From assembly GCF_042453785.1 (NCBI RefSeq), contig NC_091673.1, positions 7,275,001 to 7,339,000 on the forward strand: a stretch of DNA of 64,000 bases, read 5' to 3'. Each line of letters begins with the position of its first letter. The first letter of the stretch is position 1. Shown piece after piece: positions 36,483-48,105 of the stretch. The position numbers and the translations under genes are program-made. This DNA comes from Malus domestica (Eukaryota > Streptophyta > Magnoliopsida > Rosales > Rosaceae). The notes under the pieces are model-generated. The model was not told the DNA's origin, did not search any database, and saw nothing but the letters and a program-made list of their open reading frames with translations.

Positions 36483-37435
36483 TTTTTTTTATCCCTTAAC
36501 TAAAATGAGAATGTATCATCCTATTAAAAAAAGATAATGTATCACCTCTTTCATTCTAATCTCTAGATACGGATAAATAATAGGGTCATCACTTGATTTT
36601 TCGATTAGATCAATGTGATTTAAGTCATATTTATAGAGAAAGAAATATGATAGCTGAAGGTTTAGCAAAATTGAGTTTTTTGAGGAATCTGGATTTTATT
36701 GTGTTGGATGACCCTTCTCCTTCAATCATGCTATTTCTGAAGTTGGTAGGAGTCGGGATGTTAACGTAAGCCCCTTGAACCAATGCCCTTCTTTGTTTGA
36801 CGGTCCCACTTGGACTTTAGGCCCCCCTGTAACAAAAAATAAATAAATAAATTCTTAGAGGACTACTTTATTATTCATACTGTGATATTATGATCATTTG
36901 GTGTTGTTCGGCTGAATTTAGATAAATTTCAGTCCGATCCAACATTGGATTAGAAGATAATCCAATTTCAATTGGTTCAAATGATTGAGTTTACAAAGAA
37001 AAAATGGAAAATGAAAATTTTATAAAAATGGATATATATATAAGAAAATGGGATTTTCATAGAAACAGCTTAAATAAGTGTTGGAAGTGGGTGCAACTCA
37101 ATTCACAATTTAACAATAAAATTCTTGATTGGAGTTTCAAATGTGCACTAAAACGAAAATCCCACTCAAATATGAGCCATTCAAATACTCGATTTGCCAT
37201 ATTCTTTTTTGTTTCAGTCCTTGAATGGTAAAATATAAATAAGAGTTGGAAGGATCTTTATTAAATGGGGTGATGAAAAAAGAAGTGCATAAATCATTTT
37301 TCAAACAAAGAGATTTTCTAATTTACCGAAAATACGGTTCGATACACTAAAACATCTGACCAAACAAAAATAGTTGAGGTCACCGCCCATAGCTTAAATG
37401 CATCTGGCTATTCACCTATGTACATCAATGTTTTA

Positions 37436-37643
37436 GGGCTCATTTAGATGTATTTTTAAAATAATTAAAAATGTTTTTAGAGAAAATATTTTTTGGTTCT
37501 AAAAGCACTTAAAGTCATGCTTCTTCCTGTAAGCACTTAAATGCTTTTCCATTATTTACTTGCATCTTTATCAAAGATTAGTTCTAAAAATATTTTCATT
37601 AAAAGCGCTTTCAGTCATTTTAAAAACACATCTAAACGAGCTC
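37436..37643. mobile_element. Tourist-like MITE (PIF/Harbinger type)
   Basis: A 208-bp element with inverted ends GGGCTCATTTAGATGT and GAGCTCGTTTAGATGT, flanked by TTA on both sides (37433-37435, 37644-37646). The interior contains AAAAGCACTT-type repeats. Related to 12854-13053 and perhaps to 49707-49936. Confidence 0.8.
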
Positions 37644-37789
37644 TTAAACGTTTAAACCAATGTCAGAACCTTGTTGCGTAAATCTGGAGCTAAGCATAAT
37701 ATTAAAGTGCTTAGTTATAAAAATGTGATTAATTATTGTATTATTGTAAGTAAAGCCAGACCTTTTTTTTTCTTTAAAAAAAAAAGAGA

Positions 37790-37955
37790 AAAAAAAAAGA
37801 AGATACCATCTACATTAAAAGGGAAGAGGTGGGCTTCCTCACAATAAGCTAGCAATGATGTAGTTCAAATTCACCTTTAGCGAAAATCGTACCTAAGACC
37901 TTTCACTTACAAGTGAAGATAAAAACTGCGTGACCATAGTACTAAGAGGTAAAAC
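37790..37955 (-). mobile_element. tRNA-derived SINE remnant
   Basis: On the minus strand the sequence opens with a tRNA-like part (TTAGTACTATGGTCACGCAG, then CACTTGTAAGTGAAAGGTC and a B-box-like GGTACGATTTTC) followed by GAATTTGAACTACATCATTG and GTGAGGAAGCCC. This arrangement is common in dicot SINEs. The A/T-rich DNA at 37765-37800 could be its tail. Limits are approximate. Confidence 0.6.
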
Positions 37956-38811
37956 CAAACCTTAATTCTTAGAAGAGCATCCACTCGATAGGTTGGGCCT
38001 CCAATTTTTAGCACTTCGCTTAGTGGGTTTTTTAGCCATCATCATGGACATGAAATCACAAACCAACCTCCCATCCCAATTCATAATAACCATACAAATC
38101 CAGCAACTAGTAATGCCAAATTGATGGAGTCAAGAATGATCGGCTGGTATACTTAAATTGACAGTCATTTCTCACCTCTCCGTTCTCTTTCCCACTAAGA
38201 AAACTTGCACGCAACTACACAACTAGAACACCAAGGTGCCAATATTTCAAACTAAACATGCGATGCTATGTAAAATGTTAAAAAAAACATGATGTGCATT
38301 GACACATTGACATTCCAGTTGCATGTAAATTTCTCTCGCTCGCTACTGAATACTTAGTTTAGTGATCCAAGTGGACAGTGATCCCACAATTAACAATGAC
38401 AATGCTCAAAAGATAACTCAAGCCACCTCAACTGTCACAATGCTCAAAGAAAAAGGGTAAGCGAAGCATGAAAATTGCCACTTAACCCCAGTTTTCACCT
38501 TTCACCCCAGCAGATAAATTATAAATTTAATCTTGAGATAAAATGAGTCATGAAATAAACCTTGATAAATGTATCATCTGCTATCAACAACTACCTGAAG
38601 CCTAAGAGCAAGCCAAATTTTCAGATATAAACAACCATTTAGCAATCTGGTTTAGGCCCCTATTAACCTAATAACCTTTAAACTTCACAATTTTTTGTTT
38701 CTATGTACACAGTAGACATGGGAATGCAAACATCAAATGCAATGAGTTATGATGATAAATTAGAGGATAGAGCATTATGGCGGCCGGGAATACCAAAGAT
38801 ATTGATGAACT

Positions 38812-41316
38812 CTATCTGAGATCAATATCGACCAGCTCTGGCTTTCCCCTTTCTGTCTGGTTGGCAACAAGTTCAATGCCTAGTTGCCCTTTGTCTCCGG
38901 CCCCAAATGCGTATAGCTTCCCTGATTCGGTTAGTGCGAAAGTGTGGGCGTTCCAGTATATGGAATTGGTGAGACTGATCTGTACAACCCGCTCATTCAC
39001 TTGCTTCAGCGATGTCACTAGCTCTGGTGCCAACACATTTGCATGCCTATTTCCCTGCAAGAGACGCAACAGAAGAAACAAGATTCAGAAACTTGGTGAA
39101 CTGGACGACCTTTCATCCTACAAACCGGAGCCAACAAATAACCAGTTACATAATACAACTCAGCAACAAGAAGTTTGTGAGTTATATCTACGACGAAAAC
39201 AGCGTCAAAGCTCTTCTAGGATGGTGAAGTCATTCTACAGATGTAAGATGATGTGCAGCAATTTGATACCATTTTGAAACAAGTAATTCGTGTGCACTGA
39301 TTTATGAATTTCATATATTGACTTTCTGCAATGTGAGTCAAGGGGCACAACCTTACTGCAACTAGGAAACTAACTCAATTACCATATGAAATATGAAATA
39401 GAGCGGTAATAAACGAGACCTGTCCATCGGCAGCAGTACTATGTCCAAGACTAGCTGATTCTCCACAACCAAATGAGTACACATCACCGACATCTGAAAC
39501 CACAAAGGTTGTGTAATCCCCTGTAGCAACGTGCACCGCCTTCACCTGGCTCAATGCTTCCACAACCTTGGGAACTGATTCACATTCTTCATTCCCGTGA
39601 CCCAAGCAGCCATAACGGCCCCAACCCCAGGTGCAGACACGTCCATCCTGCCCCACCACAGCAGCATGCCAAGCTCCGGCAGCAACCACCATTGGCTGAA
39701 GGTTCAAAACCTGAAATTGTTCAATAAGTCGGGGGTGCTTCTCATCAGTTCTTGAACCGTGTCCAAGCTTCCCACCCAAGCCACAGCCAACAGAGTAAAC
39801 TGACCTGAAAGGTTTCGAGATCATACAAATGAGCAAATAATAATTTTCATAAAAGATTTAATGTAAAGACAGCAATAACAGAAACTGTTTCGGATTTATC
39901 AAGGAACAAACATGAATACGTCAGAGTAATATCAAATGCTTTAGGAAAAAACAGTTTGAACAGGTTCCCAATAATTTTTTTAATTTTAGTAACATTCTCA
40001 AAAATTGTGAACAAGATTCTCGAACAACTCTTTTTGGTTCCGAAAAAGCTGATTGTTCGATATAATCAGAATGCTCAATGCTTCCAAGGCAAACTGATGA
40101 AGACAGATAATCCTTACATGCCATTAGGTTGACAAGCCAGAGCAAGAAGGTAGCAGTATCCAGCTGCAATTTGCACCACAGGTACATTCTCAAGTGCCCC
40201 CAATAAAGGATGGGGCTCAACATCAGTTGGCTCAGTTTGGTGACCAAGTTTGCCATCGTTGCCCCAAGAAAATGTATACACCCTGCCCTCTCTTGACAAC
40301 ACAGCTGTGAAGAAATTTGCAATTGCAGCTTGTACCACAAATATGTCTTTCAAAGACTCAACCAACTGTGGAGTGGTAACAAGATTTGATCCTTGAACCC
40401 CGTACTCAGTTTCGCCAAAAGAGTCCTTTCCAAAGGCATAAACTTTCCCAGCGTCACTGATCAGCATTGTCCTGCCAGCCCCAGTAGTCGCGTGAATAAT
40501 TCGAGTGCCTTGCAGAGATCTGCAACACAACGGAGTTCCATTAACTTTTCGTTCAAATCAACTATTTCTCTTTCCTTTTTCCTGCATTTTACAGAATCAG
40601 ATCAGAGGAGTAGTCAAGAGTTCGCAACCTGATTGGCCTAGGCCGGCATTCCTCTTCAGTTGTGCCATGTCCGAGCTGTCCTGAGCTGTTTGAGCCAAAT
40701 GAGTAGACAGTTCCTTTCGAAGTCACAGCAATGCTGTGACCAGGCCCTGCTATTGCCTGTGATTTCTCCCTTCGGTAACATGCCTCTCCAGCCAACAAAA
40801 ACCTCAGGACAAGTTTCCATGAACCCCCACATCTTTGCTTCAATTCTTGACGCTGTTCGGCTGTCATTGGCTTAAATATAGCTCTTTTTCGGCACATGTC
40901 CAGAGCAGCAAGCTCCGATATGGACAATTCAAAGTCAGGAGCAAAGTGCGCAGGATGCCTAAAAAAGGAACATGTTGCCTGCAACACACACACGCACACG
41001 CACACCCAAATACAAACCAGCAGCATTATAAATCCAAAAACTTAAAACACCGCTGCATTACCAAAATGTAGGGAAAAAAAGGGCCACTTGCCTCTAACTT
41101 TGCAAGGTCTTGAGGATCCAAATTGCAGGCAGTAAGGACATGGAGGACAATGGAGGGGTTTGCAGCTAAAGGGAACTCTCCGGGGGTGGAGGTCCCGAAG
41201 CAATGGCGTTGCCGCCTTTCAAATGTTGGTACAGGAGTGGCAACAATAGTGGTAATTGGCTGGTCAGGAATGTTATGGTATTGTATAGTTGGGGTTCCGC
41301 TTGCAGTGGCATCCAT
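38812..41316 (-). CDS. RCC1-repeat (seven-bladed propeller) protein
   Basis: Five coding exons on the minus strand: 41092-41316, 40629-40978, 40118-40519, 39420-39804 and 38812-39054, giving 534 residues. The N-terminal 140 residues (LDPQDLAKLEATCSFFRHP, then LSISELAALDMC) look like a degenerate F-box-like helical part; then come seven RCC1 repeats, e.g. VYSFGSNSSGQLGHG, VYTFSWGNDGKLGHQ, CTWGWGRYGCLGHG and LYAFGAGDKGQLG. RCC1-type propellers act as exchange factors or binding platforms; this plant subgroup has no settled role that I know. The first intron has a GC donor (GAG|GCAAGT) with a normal AG acceptor: only this join keeps frame. The start is the Met at 41316. A UVR8 or classical RCC1 assignment is less likely because of the N-terminal extension. 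Confidence 0.92.
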
Positions 41317-42480
41317 TTGGCACTGCCAAAGTTCACAGTGGCCAAGCTTTGCAAAGGAGTTCTAAATTGCTGAAATTACGAAATATCGGTACAACAATTA
41401 CTAAATTACTCCTCTCAATCATCCAACATTACATTAGAATCTAAATTTTCAAACATTCTTGCTAATTTTATTCACCGGATAATCTACGCCGTGGTATCTA
41501 CCTCGATAATTATGTTATTGATCAACAACTTCAAGTCTCAAAACCTACAAATAAAAAAAAAAAAATACCTATAAAACATGACAGCAAGTGCAAGAACAAA
41601 TAATGCAACAAGTTATGTCCTATCAACATGTCATAACATCAAACATCTGCAAAATTCGACAAACCAGAGAAATTCACAACCCGATCATTTGATCACAGTT
41701 TGATCAGAACAAAAACCGAAAATTTTCAGACTTTCCGAATCAAGAGGGGTTAACAAAGAAACCCCAAACCTCAAAATAGTAAAGCAAACTTGAGGAACAC
41801 CAAAAGATGCAAACTTTGAGGAGAAGAATACTAGTCTTCCACAAATGGATATTCCCACCGGCAAAAGACAACCAAAAAAAGGAAAGAGTTTTGACATCAA
41901 AATGCAAAATCTAATCCACGTAAACTCATTTTTACTGATACGGGTCAGATTAACCCGATCAAAATAACCTAGGCAAGCAAAACAAACCTCCATATTTTTA
42001 TACAAATAACAGGGGTTTACAGATAATTGTCCTGTAAAATCAACCCTTTTGACAAACCCAGATCAGAAAATCATCGGAGAAATAAAAAAACCATTTACAA
42101 AAACTTGATCAAACATCAAAAGTAATCAAAGAGACAGAATCCAGCAGAAACATAACACAATCACATGCTCAACAAGCTTTGTCAATTCTACATTATGATC
42201 GTCAGAGATCGAGACCCAACAACTAGGAAACGAAGAATTACATATCGGAGCAACCCACGATTCCTGAAAACCCATCATCTGCATCCGTCAACAAATTTGC
42301 AGAGAATTTGACGTTTTTTCTTAAGACAAACACAGCAAAAAATGGATCAAATGAAAGAGCAGAGAAGTGGGGTTTTGATCAAAAGGCAGAGAGAGTGGGA
42401 TGGGATATTCCTCAAAGGATTTATAGAGATAAAAGGGAAGGGGAATTTTGGCTTTTGTCTATGGAGAAAGAGAGTGGATG
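41317..42480 (-). promoter_or_regulatory. Leader and promoter of the RCC1-repeat gene
   Basis: No coding frame of note. A 5' UTR with an intron is plausible because long A/T-rich DNA separates the start codon from a pyrimidine-rich region (plus-strand GA-rich, about 42340-42480) that looks like a plant leader. Exact sites cannot be set. Confidence 0.4.
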
Positions 42481-43325
42481 AATATATGAACAAATAGTTG
42501 AGAGTTTTTTGTGTTTTTTTATTTTTTCAATGGGGGGATTTTGGGAGGTGACTCTCTTCCCTTCTATCTCTCTTATTAGCTTTTGGGTGGTGATGAAGCT
42601 TTTCTAGTTACTATATGTTTGTAGTATGCCCATTCCTACACGTCAGCTTCTTCCTCTTGACTATGGAGATGGTAACTCCAACTAATTTCTATGGTTTTAC
42701 GAAAACCAAGGTGAAAACTATCACGAACAGGATAGGAAGAGATTTTTTTAGTGTCTCGGTAACACAGCTCGGTACACCTGATATCATAATATAAATAATT
42801 AGATATTTAACAAAATTATTTACAATAATTTGTATTATACACAGGTATTCTGACACACTGAAAATTTTCTTTGAGATAGGACTTCTCACAAAGTTTTTTA
42901 TTTGATTGAAATTATTTTGAAAGTCTAATTGGTTGCTTTAGACACGAATGGTGACAATATAAAATTACTTGGTTCTTGTTTAAGACGTTTTGGAATCAAA
43001 TTAGTAGAGGGTACCGTCTGTTTTGTTCCAAGTCCAATATAATTAGGACTGTAATTTTAATCATTTTTAATTCTAATCTAACATTACCACTTCACTAGTA
43101 CATATATGAACGAGATTGTGGTGTTTGTGGCTCGATCGGTTAAGGGTGTTTACATACGTACAGGAGAAGCAAAAATTCATACGTTTTTGAATTGAAATTA
43201 AATGCAGAGACACAAAATCCCTGCCGCGACTTAGCATTCTACATTATTGATCTCCCTTCCATTAGTCCATGAAAACGAAGTAGAAATTAGTCGACGGCAG
43301 AGGTATATATAATCGGAAATGATCA
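42481..43325. other. Intergenic, no gene recognised
   Basis: AT-rich sequence upstream of the RCC1-repeat gene. A 66-codon minus-strand frame at 42689-42889 has no family resemblance. Confidence 0.35.
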
Positions 43326-43327
43326 TT

Positions 43328-43512
43328 TCTGGATCCTTTCCTCCAAATCCATCAAATCAGGGGATCTGTGTCATTGAAATTTTATCCAACGGCTGAAGTT
43401 ATTATAACTTTTAAAGTGGGCCCTTGCTTGTAGCCGTTTGATCAAATTTCAACGATAAGAATTCCCTGATTTGGTAGATTAGGAAAAAGGGATCCGGAGA
43501 AGATCCTTTTAC
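43328..43512. mobile_element. Small MITE-like inverted repeat
   Basis: Left arm TGGATCCTTTCCTCCAAATC with ATCAAATCAGGGGAT; the right arm is the same backwards (TCCCTGATTTGGTAGATTAG, then GGGATCCGGAGAAGATCC). About 185 bp. No clear target duplication found. Confidence 0.6.
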
Positions 43513-44511
43513 ATAGTAGTTAGCAACCTTCAGTCGTCATTGAGGAGTGAGAGCTGTAAGTTGTAAGTAACGGGCCATGGTTTGTGCTTTTTTGGGGGGA
43601 CCTGGTCGAAAAGCTAAACTATTACTAGTCGTGAAAGTTATTCTCCAACACATGATTTGGCATTGCAAGAATTCTCGATAAAACACATGGGTAAAGGGAT
43701 GGCAATGTCAAACCATCGCCAGGGAATAAATTACAGGTTTGTATTCCACATAACAAGTTTTGAATTTGATTCTTGGCGAGTCTTACCTACCCCTAAAAGG
43801 TGGACTGTCGTGATGAAATCACCAATTGATCCCTTTAATAAAAAAAGGTTGGCAAGGTCCACATTATAAGGTGGTCGAATTTGCAGACAATTAAGACGTT
43901 AAGATAGTCATTGATAAGTTAAAGCATCTGATAACATACATTCCATTACGTTAGTATTTTAGTTGCATGTAAGTTTTTCTGTTCAAGCGGATGACTCACC
44001 GAAATAAAGTTCATATCTACCATAGCTTGACTTCTACGGTTCCTTGAAGTAATTGAAACTTGAAAACAATAAGTTGAGAAACCTTTTTCTACCCAATTCG
44101 TAAATAAATGGTCCCAATGCATTACTTCTTGGACTTGTCTTCTATGTCCTCCCATTCCCATACATTTCCATCCCTTTCTATTTTATGTGATCGCGGTTAA
44201 ATCACGTCAATAATTTATATTAATTTTTTTATAGAGATAATAAGACAAAAAGCAATAATGCTATAAAATATTAACGTGACATAACCGTAACCGCATAAAT
44301 AGGAGGGGATGAGAGTACATAGGACCTGGCAGGGCAGAGAAGCCAGGTCCTTACTTCTTAGTGCGCATCTACCTAGCACATGACCATCACCTGAGCCTCT
44401 AACTTAAATAGTAATAAATTATAAAAATTACGAAAACACCTAACTACTATAAGTTTTGCACAAAATTACTTTAAAAGTTCAATGGGAAAAAAAAAACATA
44501 TTTTTTGGCAT

Positions 44512-44992
44512 AATAATTTATTTGCCCTTAGAAACTGCTATTTAGTCTCACTTTATTTCTTGTAACTGGTTTTGTCTCACTTTGTCCTTTAAAATTGCCA
44601 TTTTTCGTCTCATTTAATCTCAGTCCATCCCTTTTCATCCATTCTGTTGGATTCAACAAGTGGCTTGAATTGGATTTTGAAACACAACCCATTATTTGTT
44701 TTTGCCAAAGGCTGCATCTACAATTCTACACCAATTCGCAAGAGAGACAGACGGGGGTTTGAATTAGAGTTATCGAAAATGGAATTGGGGTGGTTTTAGC
44801 ATGCAAGTTGGAGGCAACAAATTGTGCATACTACCTTTTAATTTAACGTTTATTTGACTGAATTGACGAAAGTAGGGTATGAATCTAATGAGACAAAAAT
44901 AGTAGTTTCATGCGGCAAAGTGAGATAAAACCAGTTTTAGAGGATAAAGTGAGACTAAATGGCAGTTTTAGGGGGCAAATAAATTAATAAGC
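44512..44992. mobile_element. MITE with about 100-bp inverted arms
   Basis: Left arm ATTTATTTGCCCTTAGAAAC, then TATTTAGTCTCACTTTATTTC and TTTTGTCTCACTTTGTC; the right arm is its reverse complement (GGGGGCAAATAAATTAATA, AAAGTGAGACTAAATGGC, CAAAGTGAGATAAAACC). No protein frame. The target duplication is not clear because the flanks are A/T-rich. Confidence 0.75.
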
Positions 44993-45428
44993 CTTTTTTT
45001 CCCCCACCTATTTGTACTCTAATTGACTCTTAATTGTAAAATCATTTCAACATTATCAACTCAATTCTCTTAGTTATTAGATATGAAGTGTTTTTCTGAC
45101 ACGCCTCAACCCCAATATCCCCAAATATCAGGGTAGGCACGTGCTGGCCTACGCCCGAGGGTGACGAAGCCATTTTAAACACGCATGCAACTTAAAAGAT
45201 GTGATTAGAAAGGAATACACTAATGCAAAGACGTGTTCAGAGTATACAACTAATCAAAAATAATGAGAAAGAATTATTATGGAAAGGTACGAATCGAGGA
45301 ATGGAACTACACAGAGGAAGCTCGAAGACACCTGAGCGGAAGTGCCCTGATGCTAGGATCGTGTGTCTCGATTCTAACTCCTGAGGGGGTGCAAAACATA
45401 AAAGGTGAATGGACCAAAGTTTATAATA

Positions 45429-46250
45429 GGGTAAATTACATAGTAGCCCCTCAGGTTTGAGGTCTATTTGCAATCTTATACAACATCTTTAAAACATTTC
45501 ACTTTCATACCTCAAGTACTATTTTATTTCAATTTCATACAACCGTTACATTTTCCATCCATGGATCTGTTTTCCATCCATGAATCTGTTAAATGCTGAC
45601 TTGGCTGCCACATATATGCCATGTGGCTGCCAAATGTCTGCCACATGGCAAATAAAATAATTTTTTAATTTTTTTTAAAAAACCTGAAATTGGAAGAAAA
45701 AAAAAAGGGACCGAACCCCTGCAACCCAGAAGAAGAAGGAGGAAGAAGAAGAAGAGAAGAAGAAAGATGAGGAGGAGGAAGAAGAAGAAGAAGAAGAAAA
45801 AAAGAGAAAGGGACCGAACCCAGAAGAAGAAAGAGGAAGAAAAAGAAGGAGGAAGAGAAGAAGAAAGAGGAGGAGGAGGAAGAAGAAGAAGAAGAAGAAA
45901 AAAAAAAAAAGGGACCGAACCCAGAAGAAGAAGGAGGAAGAAGAAGAAGAGAAGAAGAAGAAGGAGGAGGAGGAAGAGAAGAAGAAGGAGGAGGAGGAGG
46001 AAGAAGAAGAAGAAGAAAAAAAAAAAAAAAGTGGCAGACATGTTTTTAAAAAAAAAAAAATTATTTTATTTGCCACGTGACAGACATTTGGCAGCCACGT
46101 CAGCATTTAACAGATCCATGGATGGAAAATGTAACGGTTGTATGAAATTGAAATAAAATAGTACTTGAGGTATGAAAGTGAAAAGTTTTAAAGATGTTGT
46201 ATAAGATTGCAACAGACCTCAAACCTGAGGGGCTACTATGTAATTTACCC
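45429..46250. mobile_element. Mutator-like MITE with long arms and purine-rich core
   Basis: An 822-bp element: GGGTAAATTACATAGTAGCC at the left and its reverse complement at the right (GGCTACTATGTAATTTACCC), each arm about 230 bases. TTTATAATA (nine bases) stands at both borders (45420-45428 and 46251-46259), the mark of the Mutator superfamily. The core is an almost pure A/G minisatellite, so no transposase is encoded. It sits inside the solo LTR and is therefore younger. Confidence 0.93.
45707..46030 (+). repeat. Purine-rich minisatellite, three units of about 102 bases
   Basis: Units begin with GGGACCGAACCC at 45707, 45810 and 45911, followed by GAAGAAG/GGAGGA runs ending in a run of A. 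Apart from the GGGACCGAACCC start the strand is nearly all purine over about 320 bases. The open frames across it (Lys/Arg/Glu or Phe/Ser/Leu repeats) result from composition. Confidence 0.92.
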
Positions 46251-48105
46251 TTTATAATAATAATACTAATAATAAGAAAACCATTTTCTTTATGAACATA
46301 CTAACTCCCTGTTTTGAAAACTCGGATATATATATAATACTACATAATAGGTTTTTCTGAAACCCTAGCATGCCATGAAATAATTCGTAAAACAAATATG
46401 AGTAAAACCATGCTCAATAACGGTGCAATCATTGCTCGAAGGCAAATCCATAAATCTCACCAATATTGTACTCTTTAGGGGTATCATAGTCGTCCAAAGG
46501 CAGTACCTGTCTATCACCCGAAGGTGAAGCAGAAGAAACATATAACATCACACACATACACTAGCCGTGGCTAGTGAAGCTGTCCGACACTGCTTTCGAC
46601 AGTGAAGCTGGGGGTATATCATAATATCTCATCTCACTCATCAAATGTGTCCTATGACCATAGACATCGTAACACCCTTGTTGTGTGAATGTGTTGTATG
46701 ATAGCCCACTAGATAGTACCGAAAACATATCTCGAAAATCTCATATCAAATCTGGAGCTCGAAAGCTCAAAGTCTTAACACATAAATCCATGATAATTCA
46801 CATTTGTAAATCCATAGAATTCCAAATATGAAAATCCCATAATTAATAACTCATATTTGTAAACCATAATATAAATCATAACTATCTCGTAAACCGTAAA
46901 TATAGAAATTTGGAAAACAATATATAAAACATATTCAAATCATGAAGTCCGAAATGCATGCTAGGCTAATATTTTATAAAAATATGTAAGTTTAGAAAGG
47001 GTCCACGCACAAATATTTTGTTGCCTGGGAATCGCTCGAGCTAGCGAGGATGGAATCACTTTCCATCGATGCACCTATCCACAATTAGGGACCATTTAGT
47101 AAAACTATACTTAAACCTAAGGATGAACTTTGGATTCGGCACGTCGAAAAACCTAAGGATGGACCTCGGGTTTCGCCCAATGCGCCGCCGCACGCTGCGA
47201 TCGTCAACCCCAACTCACCGAAAAATTCAACAACTCCAAAAATTCCCAAATTTTACAGAAATGTAGATCACAATGAGAGGAACAACTTTTATACCTAAGC
47301 CAAAGTCTAATTCGGCCAGGAAACACCTCAATTCACCCTCGATCTGTCGAAACCCTAGAAATGGGTGGTATCGATTCATCACCAAAACAAACTCCGACGC
47401 CTTATCCAATGCTTAGGCATTGCTTGTGGGGTTGAGATGAGTTTATTGGTAATGGTGATCGTCAATGTCGGCTTTAGAAACGGCGGATCGCCGTATGGGT
47501 GCAGGAGAAGACGACATTCGTTCATCGTGAAATGTGACCCACAGCCGTCAAGTTTGGGTGGGAATGAAAGCTGAGACAACGCTAAGTTGATTGGTGGTGG
47601 TGGTTCCTCATGATTCACCGGAGAAATTCCGTGAAGGCGTCAGGGTGTTCGTAGGAATCGGGTCAGGTCGTGGGTCGAAGGGAGGTCGGGATTCTTTCCT
47701 TCTTTCCTCCATCTTTTGCCCTCCTTGCTATCTCTTCTGATTGGTCAGTCTTTCATCCTCTTCTTCCCGATTGGGCAGTCCCCCCACTCCTTTCTCTCAT
47801 CTACTTCACAACCACACATGTGGCACCATCTCACTGCTCCAGCAAAATCTGGAGCCTTCTAGATTTATGGTCAAATAACCATTTTTCCCTCAACTTCGTT
47901 TGTTTATAACTCCAAATTACGTTCCGTTTTCGCCCACGTGTTCGTAGCGATGAGTACTATGAGGCTACGCCAAGGGAATGAATCTTTCATGACACGACAA
48001 TTCGGTCAACAAAAGTCAACATTTTTTGCCTCGAAGGGCATTTCGTAATTTCACGTTTTAAAATTATAAAAACCGTAATAATTGGGGACGAGTCCTTACA
48101 TTTTC

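Larger units (their letters stand above)
45097..48100. mobile_element. Solo LTR, about 2.2 kb, split by a younger MITE
   Basis: Starts TGACACGCCTCAACCCC and ends GGGGACGAGTCCTTACA, flanked on both sides by TTTTC (45092-45096 and 48101-48105). TG...CA ends with a 5-base duplication indicate an LTR; no internal direct repeat, primer site or coding domain is visible, so it looks like a solo LTR left by recombination. The family is probably Ty3/gypsy, orientation unknown. An 822-bp MITE lies within it at 45429-46250. Weak open frames at 47069-47909 are not host genes. Confidence 0.75.

Noticed and set aside
45589-46156. Lys/Arg/Glu-rich and Phe/Ser/Leu-rich frames of up to 150 codons
   Set aside because: Products of the purine minisatellite in the MITE. 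Stop codons are simply rare in GAA/GGA repeats.
47069-47909. Several short frames near 47 kb as a possible gene
   Set aside because: They lie within the solo LTR, contradict each other in strand and have no domain.
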